DNA of 12,969 nucleotides from Chloracidobacterium sp. UBA3360 (GCA_002360555.1 DEQS01000070.1:1-12969); one strand, 5' to 3'. Numbered from the stretch's first letter, positions 1-7,995 are shown. Translations and numbers: made by a program. The notes: generated by a model from the letters alone, not told the origin.

Positions 1-996
1 ATCGACAAATTTCTCGAACGCGCGGCCGAGCTTGACGTGGATGCTTTGGCCGACGAAACAGCAGTTGTAATTGCCGGTATTCAGGAACATATTGAGGAAG
101 CAGGCATTCACTCGGGCGATTCGTCGAGCGTTTTGCCGGCACAAAAGATCGCCGCCGAACATCTCGAAACAATTCATCATTACACACGGCTGCTCGCCAA
201 CGCCCTCAAGGTCAAAGGGCTGATGAATATCCAGTACGCCATCCAGGACGATCGCGTTTATGTCATCGAGGTCAATCCGCGGGCGTCGCGGACGGTGCCG
301 TTTGTTGCCAAAGCGACGGGCGTGCCGATCGCAAAGATCGCCTCGCTCGTAATGGCGGGGGACAAGAAACTGGCGGATTTCAGCCTGCCCGACATCCTGC
401 CGGTGCCGTTCATATTTGTTAAGTCGCCGGTGTTTCCGTTCAAAAAATTTGCGGGTGTCGATCCGGTGCTTGGGCCCGAAATGCATTCGACCGGCGAGGT
501 AATGGGCGTCGGGGCAACGTTTGGCGAGGCGTACGGCAAAGCGATGGAAGGCGCGGGGCTCGGGCTGCCGCTCAAAGGAAAAGCATTTATCTCGGTGAAT
601 AACGCCGATAAAGGCCAAGCTGTCGTGCTTGCACGGCGGCTGAATAAACTCGGTTTTGATCTCGTTGCGACTTACGGCACGGCGATCCGGCTGCACGAGG
701 TCGGGCTTGAGTGTGAATCCGTTTTTAAGGTCAACGAGGGCCGCCCGAACATCGCCGATCTTATTCGCCAAGGCGAGATCGCTCTAATCATTAACACACC
801 GCTTGGCAAATCCTCGCATTACGACGAAAAGGCCATCCGCAAGGCCGCTCTGCAGTTCAACGTGCCGTGCGTGACCACTATCACAGGTGCGGAGGCTCTC
901 GTCGAGGCGATCGGAACCAAAATGTCAGAGGAACACGTCACTGTCAGAAATCTTCAGGAGATTCACCACGGAGGATACAGAGAACACGGAGCCTAA
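1..996 (+). CDS. carB: Carbamoyl-phosphate synthase large subunit, C-terminal part (5' end outside window)
   Basis: The frame is open from base 1, so this is the last 331 residues of a protein usually about 1070 long. CarB makes carbamoyl phosphate from bicarbonate, glutamine-derived ammonia and two ATP, for arginine and pyrimidine synthesis. Visible residues 1-120 are the end of the second ATP-grasp domain, with EHIEEAGIHSGDS and the metal-binding EVNPRASRTVPFV (Glu at visible residue 90). Residues from about 195 on form the MGS-like allosteric domain (KGKAFISVNNADKGQ, then VATYGTA and INTPLGK). The family normally ends near TVRNLQEIH. Here the final ten or so residues (HGGYREHGA) and the stop are read from an inverted repeat that begins near 964. 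Its role next to a cyanophycin locus, supplying arginine precursor, is an inference. Confidence 0.96.
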   Translation: MDKFLERAAELDVDALADETAVVIAGIQEHIEEAGIHSGDSSSVLPAQKIAAEHLETIHHYTRLLANALKVKGLMNIQYAIQDDRVYVIEVNPRASRTVPFVAKATGVPIAKIASLVMAGDKKLADFSLPDILPVPFIFVKSPVFPFKKFAGVDPVLGPEMHSTGEVMGVGATFGEAYGKAMEGAGLGLPLKGKAFISVNNADKGQAVVLARRLNKLGFDLVATYGTAIRLHEVGLECESVFKVNEGRPNIADLIRQGEIALIINTPLGKSSHYDEKAIRKAALQFNVPCVTTITGAEALVEAIGTKMSEEHVTVRNLQEIHHGGYREHGA

Positions 997-1032
997 AAAT
1001 TATTTTCTCCGGGATCTCTGTGTACTCTGTGG
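966..1032. repeat. Inverted repeat overlapping the carB stop codon
   Basis: The left arm (966-991, starting CCACGGAGGATACAGAGAAC) and the right arm (1007-1032, ending GTGTACTCTGTGG) are 26 nt each. About 20 of 26 positions are complementary, and the spacer is 15 nt. The arms are made of degenerate ACAGAGA/CACGGAG-like units. The carB TAA (994-996) lies just inside the loop. The composition resembles the CAC-AGAG type of dispersed intergenic repeat that I recall from several environmental bacterial phyla; I could not search for other copies. It may also act as a stem at the end of the carB transcript, although no T-tract follows. Confidence 0.75.
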
Positions 1033-1042
1033 CTATCGTTTC

Positions 1043-1071
1043 TTGACCTATCCCATTCTTTCCACTAACTT
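1043..1071 (+). promoter_or_regulatory. Possible sigma-70-like promoter for cphB-cphA
   Basis: TTGACC (1043-1048) is followed after exactly 17 bases by TAACTT (1066-1071), about 40 bases before the cphB start. The -35 matches the consensus well and the -10 matches only three of six positions. It would separate cyanophycin genes from carB transcription. This is a pattern match only. Confidence 0.3.
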
Positions 1072-1111
1072 TAAGTAAAGTTTTTCTTAATTTAGCAGTA
1101 ATAAATAAGTA

Positions 1112-1966
1112 ATGAGTGAATCTCACGATCGCGAGATCATTGGCGGGCATCTGCTCGTCATTGGCGGGGCAGAGGATAAATATAACGAGCGGCGGATCTT
1201 GAAAAAGTTTCTTGAGCTGGCGGGCGGCGATAAGGCAGAGATCCTGATCGTACCCGTCGCGTCGGACTATCCGGAATTTGCGGCGGACGTTTATACACAG
1301 GCGTTTAGGAATCTGGGCATCCCCAATCCGAGGGTTTTGCGGGCGACATCGCGTCAGGACGTGGTAAATGCCGATGTCGAAAAGCTGTGCGAAGGCATAA
1401 CCGGGATAATCATGACCGGCGGCGATCAGATGCGGCTGGTGTCGCTGCTTGGCGGTACGAAGCTTGCGGAAAAGATACGTAAGCTGGTGCGCGAAACCGA
1501 TGTCGTTTTGGCCGGAACGAGTGCAGGTGCGGCGGCGATGAGTACGTCGATGATCGTTCGCGGCGAGCCGACTTCGCATCCGCATAAAAACGCGGTCCGT
1601 CTGTCGCCGGGGCTAGGTTTTCTAAAAAACATCATCATCGATCAGCATTTTAGCGAACGCGGACGAATCAGCCGTTTGATCACCGCGGTCTCATTCAACC
1701 CCTACAATTTAGGCATCGGAATTGACGAGAATACTGCTATCATTTTGGATGGTAAAGGAAAGCTTGAGGTCTATGGGCAGGGCTCGACGACTATTGTTGA
1801 TGGCTCGCAAATTACTTTCAATGAGATTGCTGAAGTTGCTGATAATGAAGCCTTTAGCATCTGTGGCGTCCAGTTTCATGTACTGCGTGAAGGGTTGGTT
1901 TATAACTACATCGACCGCAATCCGATACAGCCGCCAAATGAGTTTTTATTGCCCGATCTTGGTTAA
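1112..1966 (+). CDS. cphB: Cyanophycinase (peptidase family S51)
   Basis: This 284-residue protein has the usual cyanophycinase length. It is a cytoplasmic serine exopeptidase that releases beta-Asp-Arg dipeptides from cyanophycin. The class I glutamine-amidotransferase-like fold shows HLLVIGGAED near residues 13-22 and TGGDQ at 102-106. The nucleophile elbow GTSAGAA puts Ser at 137, the DQHFSERGR block puts His at 179, and GIGIDENTA puts Glu at 206. The spacing Ser-42-His-27-Glu equals that of the triad I recall for Synechocystis CphB (Ser132, His174, Glu201), which strongly supports an active enzyme. There is no signal peptide, so it acts on intracellular granules. It lies 8 bp before cphA and is probably cotranscribed with it. 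No clear Shine-Dalgarno precedes the ATG. Confidence 0.95.
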   Translation: MSESHDREIIGGHLLVIGGAEDKYNERRILKKFLELAGGDKAEILIVPVASDYPEFAADVYTQAFRNLGIPNPRVLRATSRQDVVNADVEKLCEGITGIIMTGGDQMRLVSLLGGTKLAEKIRKLVRETDVVLAGTSAGAAAMSTSMIVRGEPTSHPHKNAVRLSPGLGFLKNIIIDQHFSERGRISRLITAVSFNPYNLGIGIDENTAIILDGKGKLEVYGQGSTTIVDGSQITFNEIAEVADNEAFSICGVQFHVLREGLVYNYIDRNPIQPPNEFLLPDLG

Positions 1967-1974
1967 ATACGATT

Positions 1975-4611
1975 ATGGAAATCCTTGAAATACGTACACT
2001 TCGCGGGCCGAATTATTGGAGCGGCTACTGGAAAAAGCTCATCATCATGCGTCTCGATATCGGAACGTATGAGAAAAAGCCGACGAATAAGATCAAAGGG
2101 TTTTATGGCCGGATGCTCGATGCGTTGCCTTCGCTGCAGTCGCATGGGTGCAGCTATGGTGAACCCGGCGGATTTCTAAAACGTGTCGAAGAGGGAACCT
2201 GGGCGGGACACGCGATCGAGCACTTTGCACTCGAAATGCAGACGCTAGCGGGCATGGATACCGGTTATGGACGGACGCGGGAGACGGGTGAAAAAGGTAT
2301 TTATAACGTTGTTTACAGCTATCTTGAGGAAGAGGTTGGCCGGTTTGCGGGTCGTGCGGCTGTTCGCTTGTGGCTGGATCTGGCCGAGGGCAAGGACCTA
2401 GCCGAGATCAAAGACGGCTTGGCGAAAGACATCCAGGAAATGCGTGAGATCCGCGAGAATGTGCGGTTTGGGCCATCGACCGGTTCGTTAGTCGAAGAGG
2501 CAGATCATCGAGACATTCCGTTTATCAGGCTCAATGATCAATCGCTTGTCCAACTCGGTTATGGAGTTTACCAAAAACGAATTCAGGCGACGACTACCGT
2601 AAACACAAACATGATCTCGGTCGATATCGCCGGGAACAAACACGCGACCAAAAAGCTGCTTGGTGACATGGGCGTGCCGGTGCCAAAAGGGTATCGAATC
2701 CGTGAAATCGAAGACCTCGAAGATACATTAGATAGTGTCGGCTATCCTATAGTAATCAAACCACTTGATGGCAATCATGGTAAGGGGGCGACGGTCGGTA
2801 TTAAGACGCTCGAAGATGCTAAGATCGCGTTTCAAAAAGCTCAGGAATATTCGCGCTGGGTCATCGTCGAAAAGCAGCTAATCGGCGAAGATTTTCGTGC
2901 TTTGGTTGTAAATAACCGTCTGATCGCGGTTGCCGAACGAGTTCCGGCTCATGTTGTCGGCGATGGCAAAAGCTCGATCCAGAAGCTTATTGACAAAACG
3001 AACGACGACCCTCGTCGCGGCTATGGACACGAAAATGTGCTGACCGAGATCGATATTGACAATCAGACCCTGCGTTGCATTGAAAAGGCCGGATATACGC
3101 TTGAGACCGTTTTGAAAAAAGGCGAGGAATTACGACTCAAAACCACGGCTAACATTTCGACCGGCGGCACGGCGATAGACCGGACGGACGAGGTCCATCC
3201 GGAAAATGTTTTCCTGTTTGAGCGAATCGCCAAGATCATCGGGCTCGATGTGGCTGGTGTCGATGTCATCGCGCCGAATGTCAGCGAGCCGCTGAGTGAA
3301 AACGGCGGCGGTATTATTGAGGTCAATGCGGCTCCGGGATTTCGAATGCATCTGGCCCCCAGTGAGGGCATTGGCCGCAATGTTGCCGAGCACGTAATCG
3401 ATATGCTTTTTCCACCGGGAACTCCGGCGCGTATCCCGATCTTTGCGATCACGGGCACGAACGGAAAAACCACAACCACACGTCTAATCGCTCATATCTT
3501 AAAAAACAGCGGCCGCACCGTCGGCTTTACAACTACGGACGGTACATATATCGGCAACCAGCAGATCGTCGCTGGCGATAATACCGGGCCGGTTTCGGCA
3601 CAGCTTGTGCTCAAAGACCCGACGGTTGATGTTGCGGTGCTTGAGACGGCTCGCGGCGGTATTATCCGCTCGGGGCTGGGCTTTGACCATTGTGATATCG
3701 GCGTCGTGATGAATATCGCCGCCGATCATCTGGGCTTAAAAGATGTGAACACGCTTGAGGATCTCGCCCGTGTGAAATCGGTCGTGCCGCGTGCTGTTTC
3801 TAAGAAGGGCTACGCCGTGCTCAACGCCGAGGATCCGCTCGTTTACAAGATGAAAGAGCTCGTGGACGGCCAGGTCGTCTGTTTTTCGATGGACGAGAAC
3901 AATCCGGTCATCAAACGCCGTGCCGAACGCGGCCGCGTTTCGTGCGTTTATGAGAACGGCTACGTTACGATCCTCAAGGGCAAGTGGAAGGTCCGCATTG
4001 AAAAGGTTACAAACATTCCGCTGACATACGGTGGACGAGCCGAATTTATGATCCAAAATGTGCTGGCGGCAACGCTCGCGTGTTTTGTCCACGGCGTGTC
4101 GCTCGAAGACCTACGAAACGGCCTGTCCACATTTAACGCGGGCACGGCTCAGACGCCGGGACGTCTCAATTTTGTCGAGGTTGGTGATGTTACGGTGTTG
4201 ATGGATTACGCTCACAACCCCGCCGGGCTCAGCGGCCTGGCTGATTTTATCGGCAAATTGCCGCATAAATACCGTACCGTTGTTCTAAACGGAACCGGCG
4301 ACCGTCGCGACGATGATATTCGAGAATTTGGCAAGATCGCCGGCGATAATTTTGACCGCATCGTTATCCGCACCGGAAATTATCTACGTGGACGCGACCC
4401 TGAGGATCTGCATAAGCTGCTGCAAGAGGGCATCGCGAAGAGCAAAAATACCCCGACGGTACGTATCATCCCCGACGGCCGCACCGCAATCCACCACGCG
4501 ATCAAATACGGCCGCAAAGGCGAATTGGTCGTTACGCTAGCCGACCTCGTGCCAAAAGATATTGCTTATGTGCAGGAATATAGGGATATGGTGAATGAGA
4601 AGAAGGGGTAA
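1975..4611 (+). CDS. cphA: Cyanophycin synthetase, CphA1 type
   Basis: This 878-residue enzyme builds multi-L-arginyl-poly-L-aspartate from Asp and Arg without a ribosome, using one ATP per amino acid added. The length fits CphA1 (about 870-900) rather than the shorter CphA2. Three modules are visible. The N-terminal domain opens with LEIRTLRGPNYWSGYWKKLI. The ATP-grasp domain runs from roughly residue 160 to 480, with the glycine-rich loop NHGKGATVG near 267 and the late EVNAAPGFRMHLAP block. The Mur-ligase-like domain follows, with the P-loop ITGTNGKTTTTR near 492 and DYAHNPAG near 744. The ATP-grasp half adds Asp to the backbone and the Mur half adds Arg to the side chain (family knowledge). 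The ATG is placed by the conserved N-terminal motif. A Shine-Dalgarno is not evident, so coupling to cphB just upstream is likely. Confidence 0.97.
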   Translation: MEILEIRTLRGPNYWSGYWKKLIIMRLDIGTYEKKPTNKIKGFYGRMLDALPSLQSHGCSYGEPGGFLKRVEEGTWAGHAIEHFALEMQTLAGMDTGYGRTRETGEKGIYNVVYSYLEEEVGRFAGRAAVRLWLDLAEGKDLAEIKDGLAKDIQEMREIRENVRFGPSTGSLVEEADHRDIPFIRLNDQSLVQLGYGVYQKRIQATTTVNTNMISVDIAGNKHATKKLLGDMGVPVPKGYRIREIEDLEDTLDSVGYPIVIKPLDGNHGKGATVGIKTLEDAKIAFQKAQEYSRWVIVEKQLIGEDFRALVVNNRLIAVAERVPAHVVGDGKSSIQKLIDKTNDDPRRGYGHENVLTEIDIDNQTLRCIEKAGYTLETVLKKGEELRLKTTANISTGGTAIDRTDEVHPENVFLFERIAKIIGLDVAGVDVIAPNVSEPLSENGGGIIEVNAAPGFRMHLAPSEGIGRNVAEHVIDMLFPPGTPARIPIFAITGTNGKTTTTRLIAHILKNSGRTVGFTTTDGTYIGNQQIVAGDNTGPVSAQLVLKDPTVDVAVLETARGGIIRSGLGFDHCDIGVVMNIAADHLGLKDVNTLEDLARVKSVVPRAVSKKGYAVLNAEDPLVYKMKELVDGQVVCFSMDENNPVIKRRAERGRVSCVYENGYVTILKGKWKVRIEKVTNIPLTYGGRAEFMIQNVLAATLACFVHGVSLEDLRNGLSTFNAGTAQTPGRLNFVEVGDVTVLMDYAHNPAGLSGLADFIGKLPHKYRTVVLNGTGDRRDDDIREFGKIAGDNFDRIVIRTGNYLRGRDPEDLHKLLQEGIAKSKNTPTVRIIPDGRTAIHHAIKYGRKGELVVTLADLVPKDIAYVQEYRDMVNEKKG

Positions 4612-4626
4612 ATGCAGCATCGCACC

Positions 4627-4642
4627 ACGCACTAAAGTGCGT
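4627..4642. terminator. Hairpin between convergent cphA and iaaA
   Basis: ACGCAC (4627-4632) and GTGCGT (4637-4642) form a perfect 6-bp GC-rich stem with a TAAA loop, in the 46-bp gap between two convergent stop codons. No strong T-tract follows on either strand, so it is at best a weak bidirectional terminator or a small repeat. Confidence 0.4.
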
Positions 4643-4657
4643 TGCAATTTAACAGGA

Positions 4658-5578
4658 TCAAGAACCGTAAATTTCGACGTTTATTTGTCCGATTAAGGTA
4701 ACGTAACCGCGATACATACCGTCTGAGTTGAATGGCAGCGTTATGTTTCCATTTGTATCGACTGCGATCAGGCCGCCTTCGCCGTTGATCTTGGTGAGGT
4801 GGTCGATGGTTTCGCGGGCAGCTTCTTTGAGCGACAAACCCTTGTATTTCATACGTGCGGCGACGTCATAAGCCGTTACACCCAACATAAAATATTCGCC
4901 GTGACCGGTGCATGAGACGGCACAGGTGTCGTCGGCGTAATTGCCAAGGCCGACGAGCGGCGTGTCGCCGATGCGGCCAAATTTTTTATTGGTCATGCCG
5001 CCGGTCGATGTGGCGGCGGCGAGATGGCCGTTTGTGTCGCACGCGACTGCACCGACGGTTCCGATCGGTTTTGCCACGGCATGATCAAGCTGAATGCGGC
5101 CGTCGGCAATAGCTTCCTGCAATTGCAGCCAGCGGTGTTCGGTGAAGAAATATTCGTCGGGTTCGGTATGCACGCCGATCTGCTCGGCAAATTGGTTTGC
5201 ACCGTCGCCGGCGAGCAGGACGTGTTCGGTCCGTTCCATTACTAGGCGGGCTAGATGCACCGGATTTTTGATATTTTTGACGAATGCAACGGCACCGGCT
5301 TTGAGGTTGTGGCCGTCCATGATGCAGGCGTCCATTTCCTGTTTGCCTTCGTGGGTGAAGACGGAACCGCGTCCGGCGTTGAACAGGGGGAAATCCTCGA
5401 GCGAGCAAACTGTTGCCTCGACCGCATCTAGCGATGAACTGCCTTGTTCCAGTATCTCCCAGCCGATCTTTAACGCGGTTTCAAGCCCGCCGCGATATTC
5501 CGCTTCGAGTGCGGGTGTCATCTGCGATCTGAGTATCGTCCCCGCCCCGCCGTGTATTGCTAATGCGATCTTTACCAT
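4658..5578 (-). CDS. iaaA: Isoaspartyl peptidase / L-asparaginase (Ntn-hydrolase, plant-type asparaginase family)
   Basis: This 306-residue protein belongs to the family of Thr-nucleophile hydrolases that mature by self-cleavage. It splits beta-aspartyl dipeptides and often asparagine. The opening KIALAIHGGAGTI is the family signature. The GTVGAVACDTNG motif places the autoprocessing site before Thr174, giving alpha and beta subunits of about 173 and 133 residues. GRIGDTPLVGLGNYAD and TGHGEYF complete the substrate pocket. Because cphB releases beta-Asp-Arg, the natural role here is probably the last step of cyanophycin breakdown to Asp plus Arg (inferred from neighbours). I chose the ATG at 5578: an upstream in-frame TTG at 5614 would add 12 residues read from an intergenic repeat and not typical of the family. 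There is no obvious Shine-Dalgarno and no signal peptide. Confidence 0.92.
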   Translation of the reverse strand: MVKIALAIHGGAGTILRSQMTPALEAEYRGGLETALKIGWEILEQGSSSLDAVEATVCSLEDFPLFNAGRGSVFTHEGKQEMDACIMDGHNLKAGAVAFVKNIKNPVHLARLVMERTEHVLLAGDGANQFAEQIGVHTEPDEYFFTEHRWLQLQEAIADGRIQLDHAVAKPIGTVGAVACDTNGHLAAATSTGGMTNKKFGRIGDTPLVGLGNYADDTCAVSCTGHGEYFMLGVTAYDVAARMKYKGLSLKEAARETIDHLTKINGEGGLIAVDTNGNITLPFNSDGMYRGYVTLIGQINVEIYGS

Positions 5579-5585
5579 AAGAAGA

Positions 5586-5660
5586 TTTAGCCACGAATTA
5601 CACGAATTACACAAATAAGGAGAAATCCTATTCGTGCCATTCGTGTAATTCGTGGCTAAA
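5586..5660. repeat. Near-perfect inverted repeat between copA and iaaA, containing the copA stop codon
   Basis: The left arm (5586-5621, starting TTTAGCCACGAATTACACG) and the right arm (5626-5660, ending TAATTCGTGGCTAAA) pair perfectly over the outer 22 bp and imperfectly inside. The units are near-tandem ACGAATTAC 9-mers. The outermost TAG (minus strand, 5658-5656) is the copA stop codon. Read from iaaA, the element forms its 5' leader from 8 bases before the ATG. This could be a strong hairpin in a copA-iaaA readthrough transcript. The sequence type resembles a dispersed intergenic repeat; copy number was not tested. Confidence 0.85.
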
Positions 5661-7989
5661 GTTTTGCTTTTCTTAATCTCAGGGCGTTGGTAATTACCGA
5701 GACGGAGCTGAATGTCATAGCTGCGCTTGAGATCATTGGGGAGAGTAGCAATCCGAAAACCGGGAACAGTACACCCGCCGCGATCGGGACGCCGATGATG
5801 TTGTAGGCAAATGCGAAGAACAGGTTTTGGCGGATGTTGCTCATCGTTGCTTTGCTCAAATTGATCGCTTTTAAGATGCCGTCGAGGTCGGGTTTGAGCA
5901 GCGTGATATCTGCGGATTCGATAGCTACATCGGTGCCGCTTGCGAATGCGATGCCGACATCGGCCTGAGCGAGCGCCGGAGCGTCGTTAACGCCGTCGCC
6001 GGCCATTGCGACGATCTTGCCTTGTGATTGCAGCTCTTTGACCTTTGCCGCTTTGTCGCTTGGCATGACACCGGCGAAGACTTGATCGATGCCAAGTTCT
6101 TTTGCAACTGCGTTTGCCGTCACGTGATTATCGCCTGTCATCATCACGACCTCGATGTTTTGGCGGTGGAGTTCGGCGATGGCGGCTTTTGCGGAGGGTT
6201 TTATTGCGTCCGCAACGTCGATCGTTCCAGCAATTTCTCCGTCAACGGTAACTGTGAGAGCGGATTCATCTTGATAACGGCCAATAAACACCTCTTTGCC
6301 ATCGATTTTGCCTTTAATGCCAAGACCGGTTGTGGATGCAAAACCCTGGACGCCAAGTGGCTGGATATTTTGTCTAGCCGCTTCCGCGGTAATCGCTGAT
6401 GCGAGCGGGTGTTCGCTGTGGCGTTCGAGCGAAGCCGCGAGTTGTAAAATATCGTCCGATGTAGGAATCCAGTCGCTATCGCTCCCTGTTCTGACATCCG
6501 GCACCACGTTTATCCCGACAACTCTGGGTTTGCCCTCTGTCAGGGTGCCGGTTTTATCAACGACGATCACATTTACTTTCTCTAGCGTTTCCAAAGCCTC
6601 GGCTTTTTTGATGAGGACGCCGTTTTTTGCGCCGTGGCCGGTGCCGACCATGATGGACATTGGCGTCGCGAGGCCAAGGGCACACGGACAGGCGATGATT
6701 AGGACTGAAACAGCGGCAACGACCGCGGACGCAAAACTGCCGAGGACGAGCCAGACGATAAACGCGATGACAGCGACGAGAATGACCGCCGGGACGAAAT
6801 AGCCCGAAACGACATCGGCGAGGCGTTGGATCGGTGCTCGGCTGCGTTGTGCCTCGCCGACCATGCGGACGATCTGGGCGAGCAGGGTGTCCTTGCCGAC
6901 TTTTTCGGCACGCATTGTAAAGCTGCGGTTACCATTTATCGTGCCGCCGATGACTTTGGCCCCGGCTTGCTTTTCGACGGGCATCGATTCGCCGGTGACC
7001 ATTGATTCGTCGACGGATGTGTTTCCATCGATGATCTCACCGTCGGTCGGCACCTTTTCGTTTGCTTTTACCCGCAAAGTTTGGCCCGCGGTGACATGGC
7101 GGAGGTCGATGACGTTATCGGTGCCGTCATCTTTGATAACTGTGGCGGTTTCCGGAGCGAGGCGAAGCAATTCTTTGATCGCCGACGAAGTTTGTGAGCG
7201 GGCTTTTAATTCCAAAACCTGACCGAGTAAAACTAATGTCGTAATCACAGCCGCTGATTCGAAATAGCCGGGGATCATGCCCGAATGCAGATCCCGCATT
7301 GTCGCGGGGAATATCTGCGGAGCGAATAATGCCGCCAGGCTCAGCAAATACGCCGCTCCCGTGCCGATTGCTATGAGCGTGAACATATTCGGGCTGACGT
7401 TTTTGATCGATGCGGCTGCTCTTTGAAAGAAAGGGAACCCGCCCCACAAGACGACCGGCGTGGCAAGAACAAACTGTAGCCACATCGATGTCTGCGGTGA
7501 ATCCAGAGAGTGAAACGCCGGGAACATCTCGCCCATCGCTAGCACAAATATCGGCAGCGTCAATATTGTGCAAAGCGTAAATCGTCGCTTCATATCGATA
7601 TATTCGTGGTCGGGAGCGCCATCGAGCGAGATCTCTTTTGGTTCGAGTGCCATGCCGCATTTTGGGCAGGAGCCGGGCCCGATCTGGACGATCTCGGGGT
7701 GCATTGGGCAGGTGTACTCTGAAGAAGACTGATAGACAGGAGACAGGAGACGAGAGTCTTCAGGCTCCTGTCTCTCGTCTCTTGTCTCTTGTCTAAGATA
7801 GAGCAATGGATCTGCAGCAAACTTATCCCGGCAGCCGATCATGCAGAAGTAAAATGTCTTGCCTTGGTAGTCGTAACTCGCGGCGGCGGATTCGGGCAGG
7901 ACTATCATTTTGCACACCGGATCGACGTGCGGTTCGGGGATATTATCGTCCGGTTTTTTCCTGCCCAAAGTCACTAACGGTTGCTGCAT
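5656..7989 (-). CDS. copA: Cu(I)-exporting P1B-type ATPase with N-terminal YHS and heavy-metal-binding modules
   Basis: This 777-residue inner-membrane pump removes copper from the cytoplasm using ATP. A YHS domain (DPVCKM at 23-28, then FYFCMIGC at 46-53) and a short metal-binding module (YTCPMHPE at 92-99, CPKCGM at 108-113) replace the usual ferredoxin-like CxxC domain. The pump follows: TGES actuator loop (332-335), CPC ion site (434-436), DKTGT with phosphorylated Asp478, SEHP (525-528), MTGD (617-620) and GDGVND (664-669). YN at 729-730 and MISS at 752-755 in the last two helices are the Cu(I)-class (P1B-1) signature, so silver or copper is more likely than zinc. Residues 66-87 are encoded by an inverted repeat. 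The stop TAG lies in another repeat. The ATG at 7989 has no clear Shine-Dalgarno. It is transcribed away from the CAP gene. Confidence 0.94.
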   Translation of the reverse strand: MQQPLVTLGRKKPDDNIPEPHVDPVCKMIVLPESAAASYDYQGKTFYFCMIGCRDKFAADPLLYLRQETRDERQEPEDSRLLSPVYQSSSEYTCPMHPEIVQIGPGSCPKCGMALEPKEISLDGAPDHEYIDMKRRFTLCTILTLPIFVLAMGEMFPAFHSLDSPQTSMWLQFVLATPVVLWGGFPFFQRAAASIKNVSPNMFTLIAIGTGAAYLLSLAALFAPQIFPATMRDLHSGMIPGYFESAAVITTLVLLGQVLELKARSQTSSAIKELLRLAPETATVIKDDGTDNVIDLRHVTAGQTLRVKANEKVPTDGEIIDGNTSVDESMVTGESMPVEKQAGAKVIGGTINGNRSFTMRAEKVGKDTLLAQIVRMVGEAQRSRAPIQRLADVVSGYFVPAVILVAVIAFIVWLVLGSFASAVVAAVSVLIIACPCALGLATPMSIMVGTGHGAKNGVLIKKAEALETLEKVNVIVVDKTGTLTEGKPRVVGINVVPDVRTGSDSDWIPTSDDILQLAASLERHSEHPLASAITAEAARQNIQPLGVQGFASTTGLGIKGKIDGKEVFIGRYQDESALTVTVDGEIAGTIDVADAIKPSAKAAIAELHRQNIEVVMMTGDNHVTANAVAKELGIDQVFAGVMPSDKAAKVKELQSQGKIVAMAGDGVNDAPALAQADVGIAFASGTDVAIESADITLLKPDLDGILKAINLSKATMSNIRQNLFFAFAYNIIGVPIAAGVLFPVFGLLLSPMISSAAMTFSSVSVITNALRLRKAKL
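7734..7794. repeat. Inverted repeat inside the copA reading frame
   Basis: The arms are 7734-7756 (AGACAGGAGACAGGAGACGA followed by GAG) and 7772-7794. They are 23 nt each and complementary except at two positions, with a 15-nt spacer. Each arm is a near-tandem array of the 7-mer AGACAGG/AGACAAG. On the minus strand it is read without a stop as a charged linker (RQETRDERQEPEDSRLL, then SPVYQ) between the YHS and metal-binding modules of CopA. Confidence 0.85.
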
Positions 7990-7995
7990 AAAATT

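Noticed and set aside
944..1585. 213-codon open frame on the minus strand opposite carB end and cphB
   Set aside because: The composition is unlike a protein, it covers the intergenic repeat, and both overlapped genes are well supported; it is a shadow frame.
1112..4611. cphB-cphA considered as a horizontally acquired island
   Set aside because: Codon use and base composition look like the flanking genes by eye, and there is no integrase, transposase or attachment site.
5579..5614. Upstream TTG start for iaaA adding 12 residues
   Set aside because: The added residues (MCNSCNSW...) are read from the inverted repeat, and the family starts at the KIALAIHGGAG motif.
5094..5618. 174-codon open frame on the plus strand across iaaA
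   Set aside because: It is antisense to a gene with a complete catalytic signature, and its end runs into the intergenic repeat.
7127..7660. 177-codon open frame on the minus strand inside copA
   Set aside because: It overlaps the membrane helices of a clearly conserved ATPase in another frame and shows no recognisable domain.
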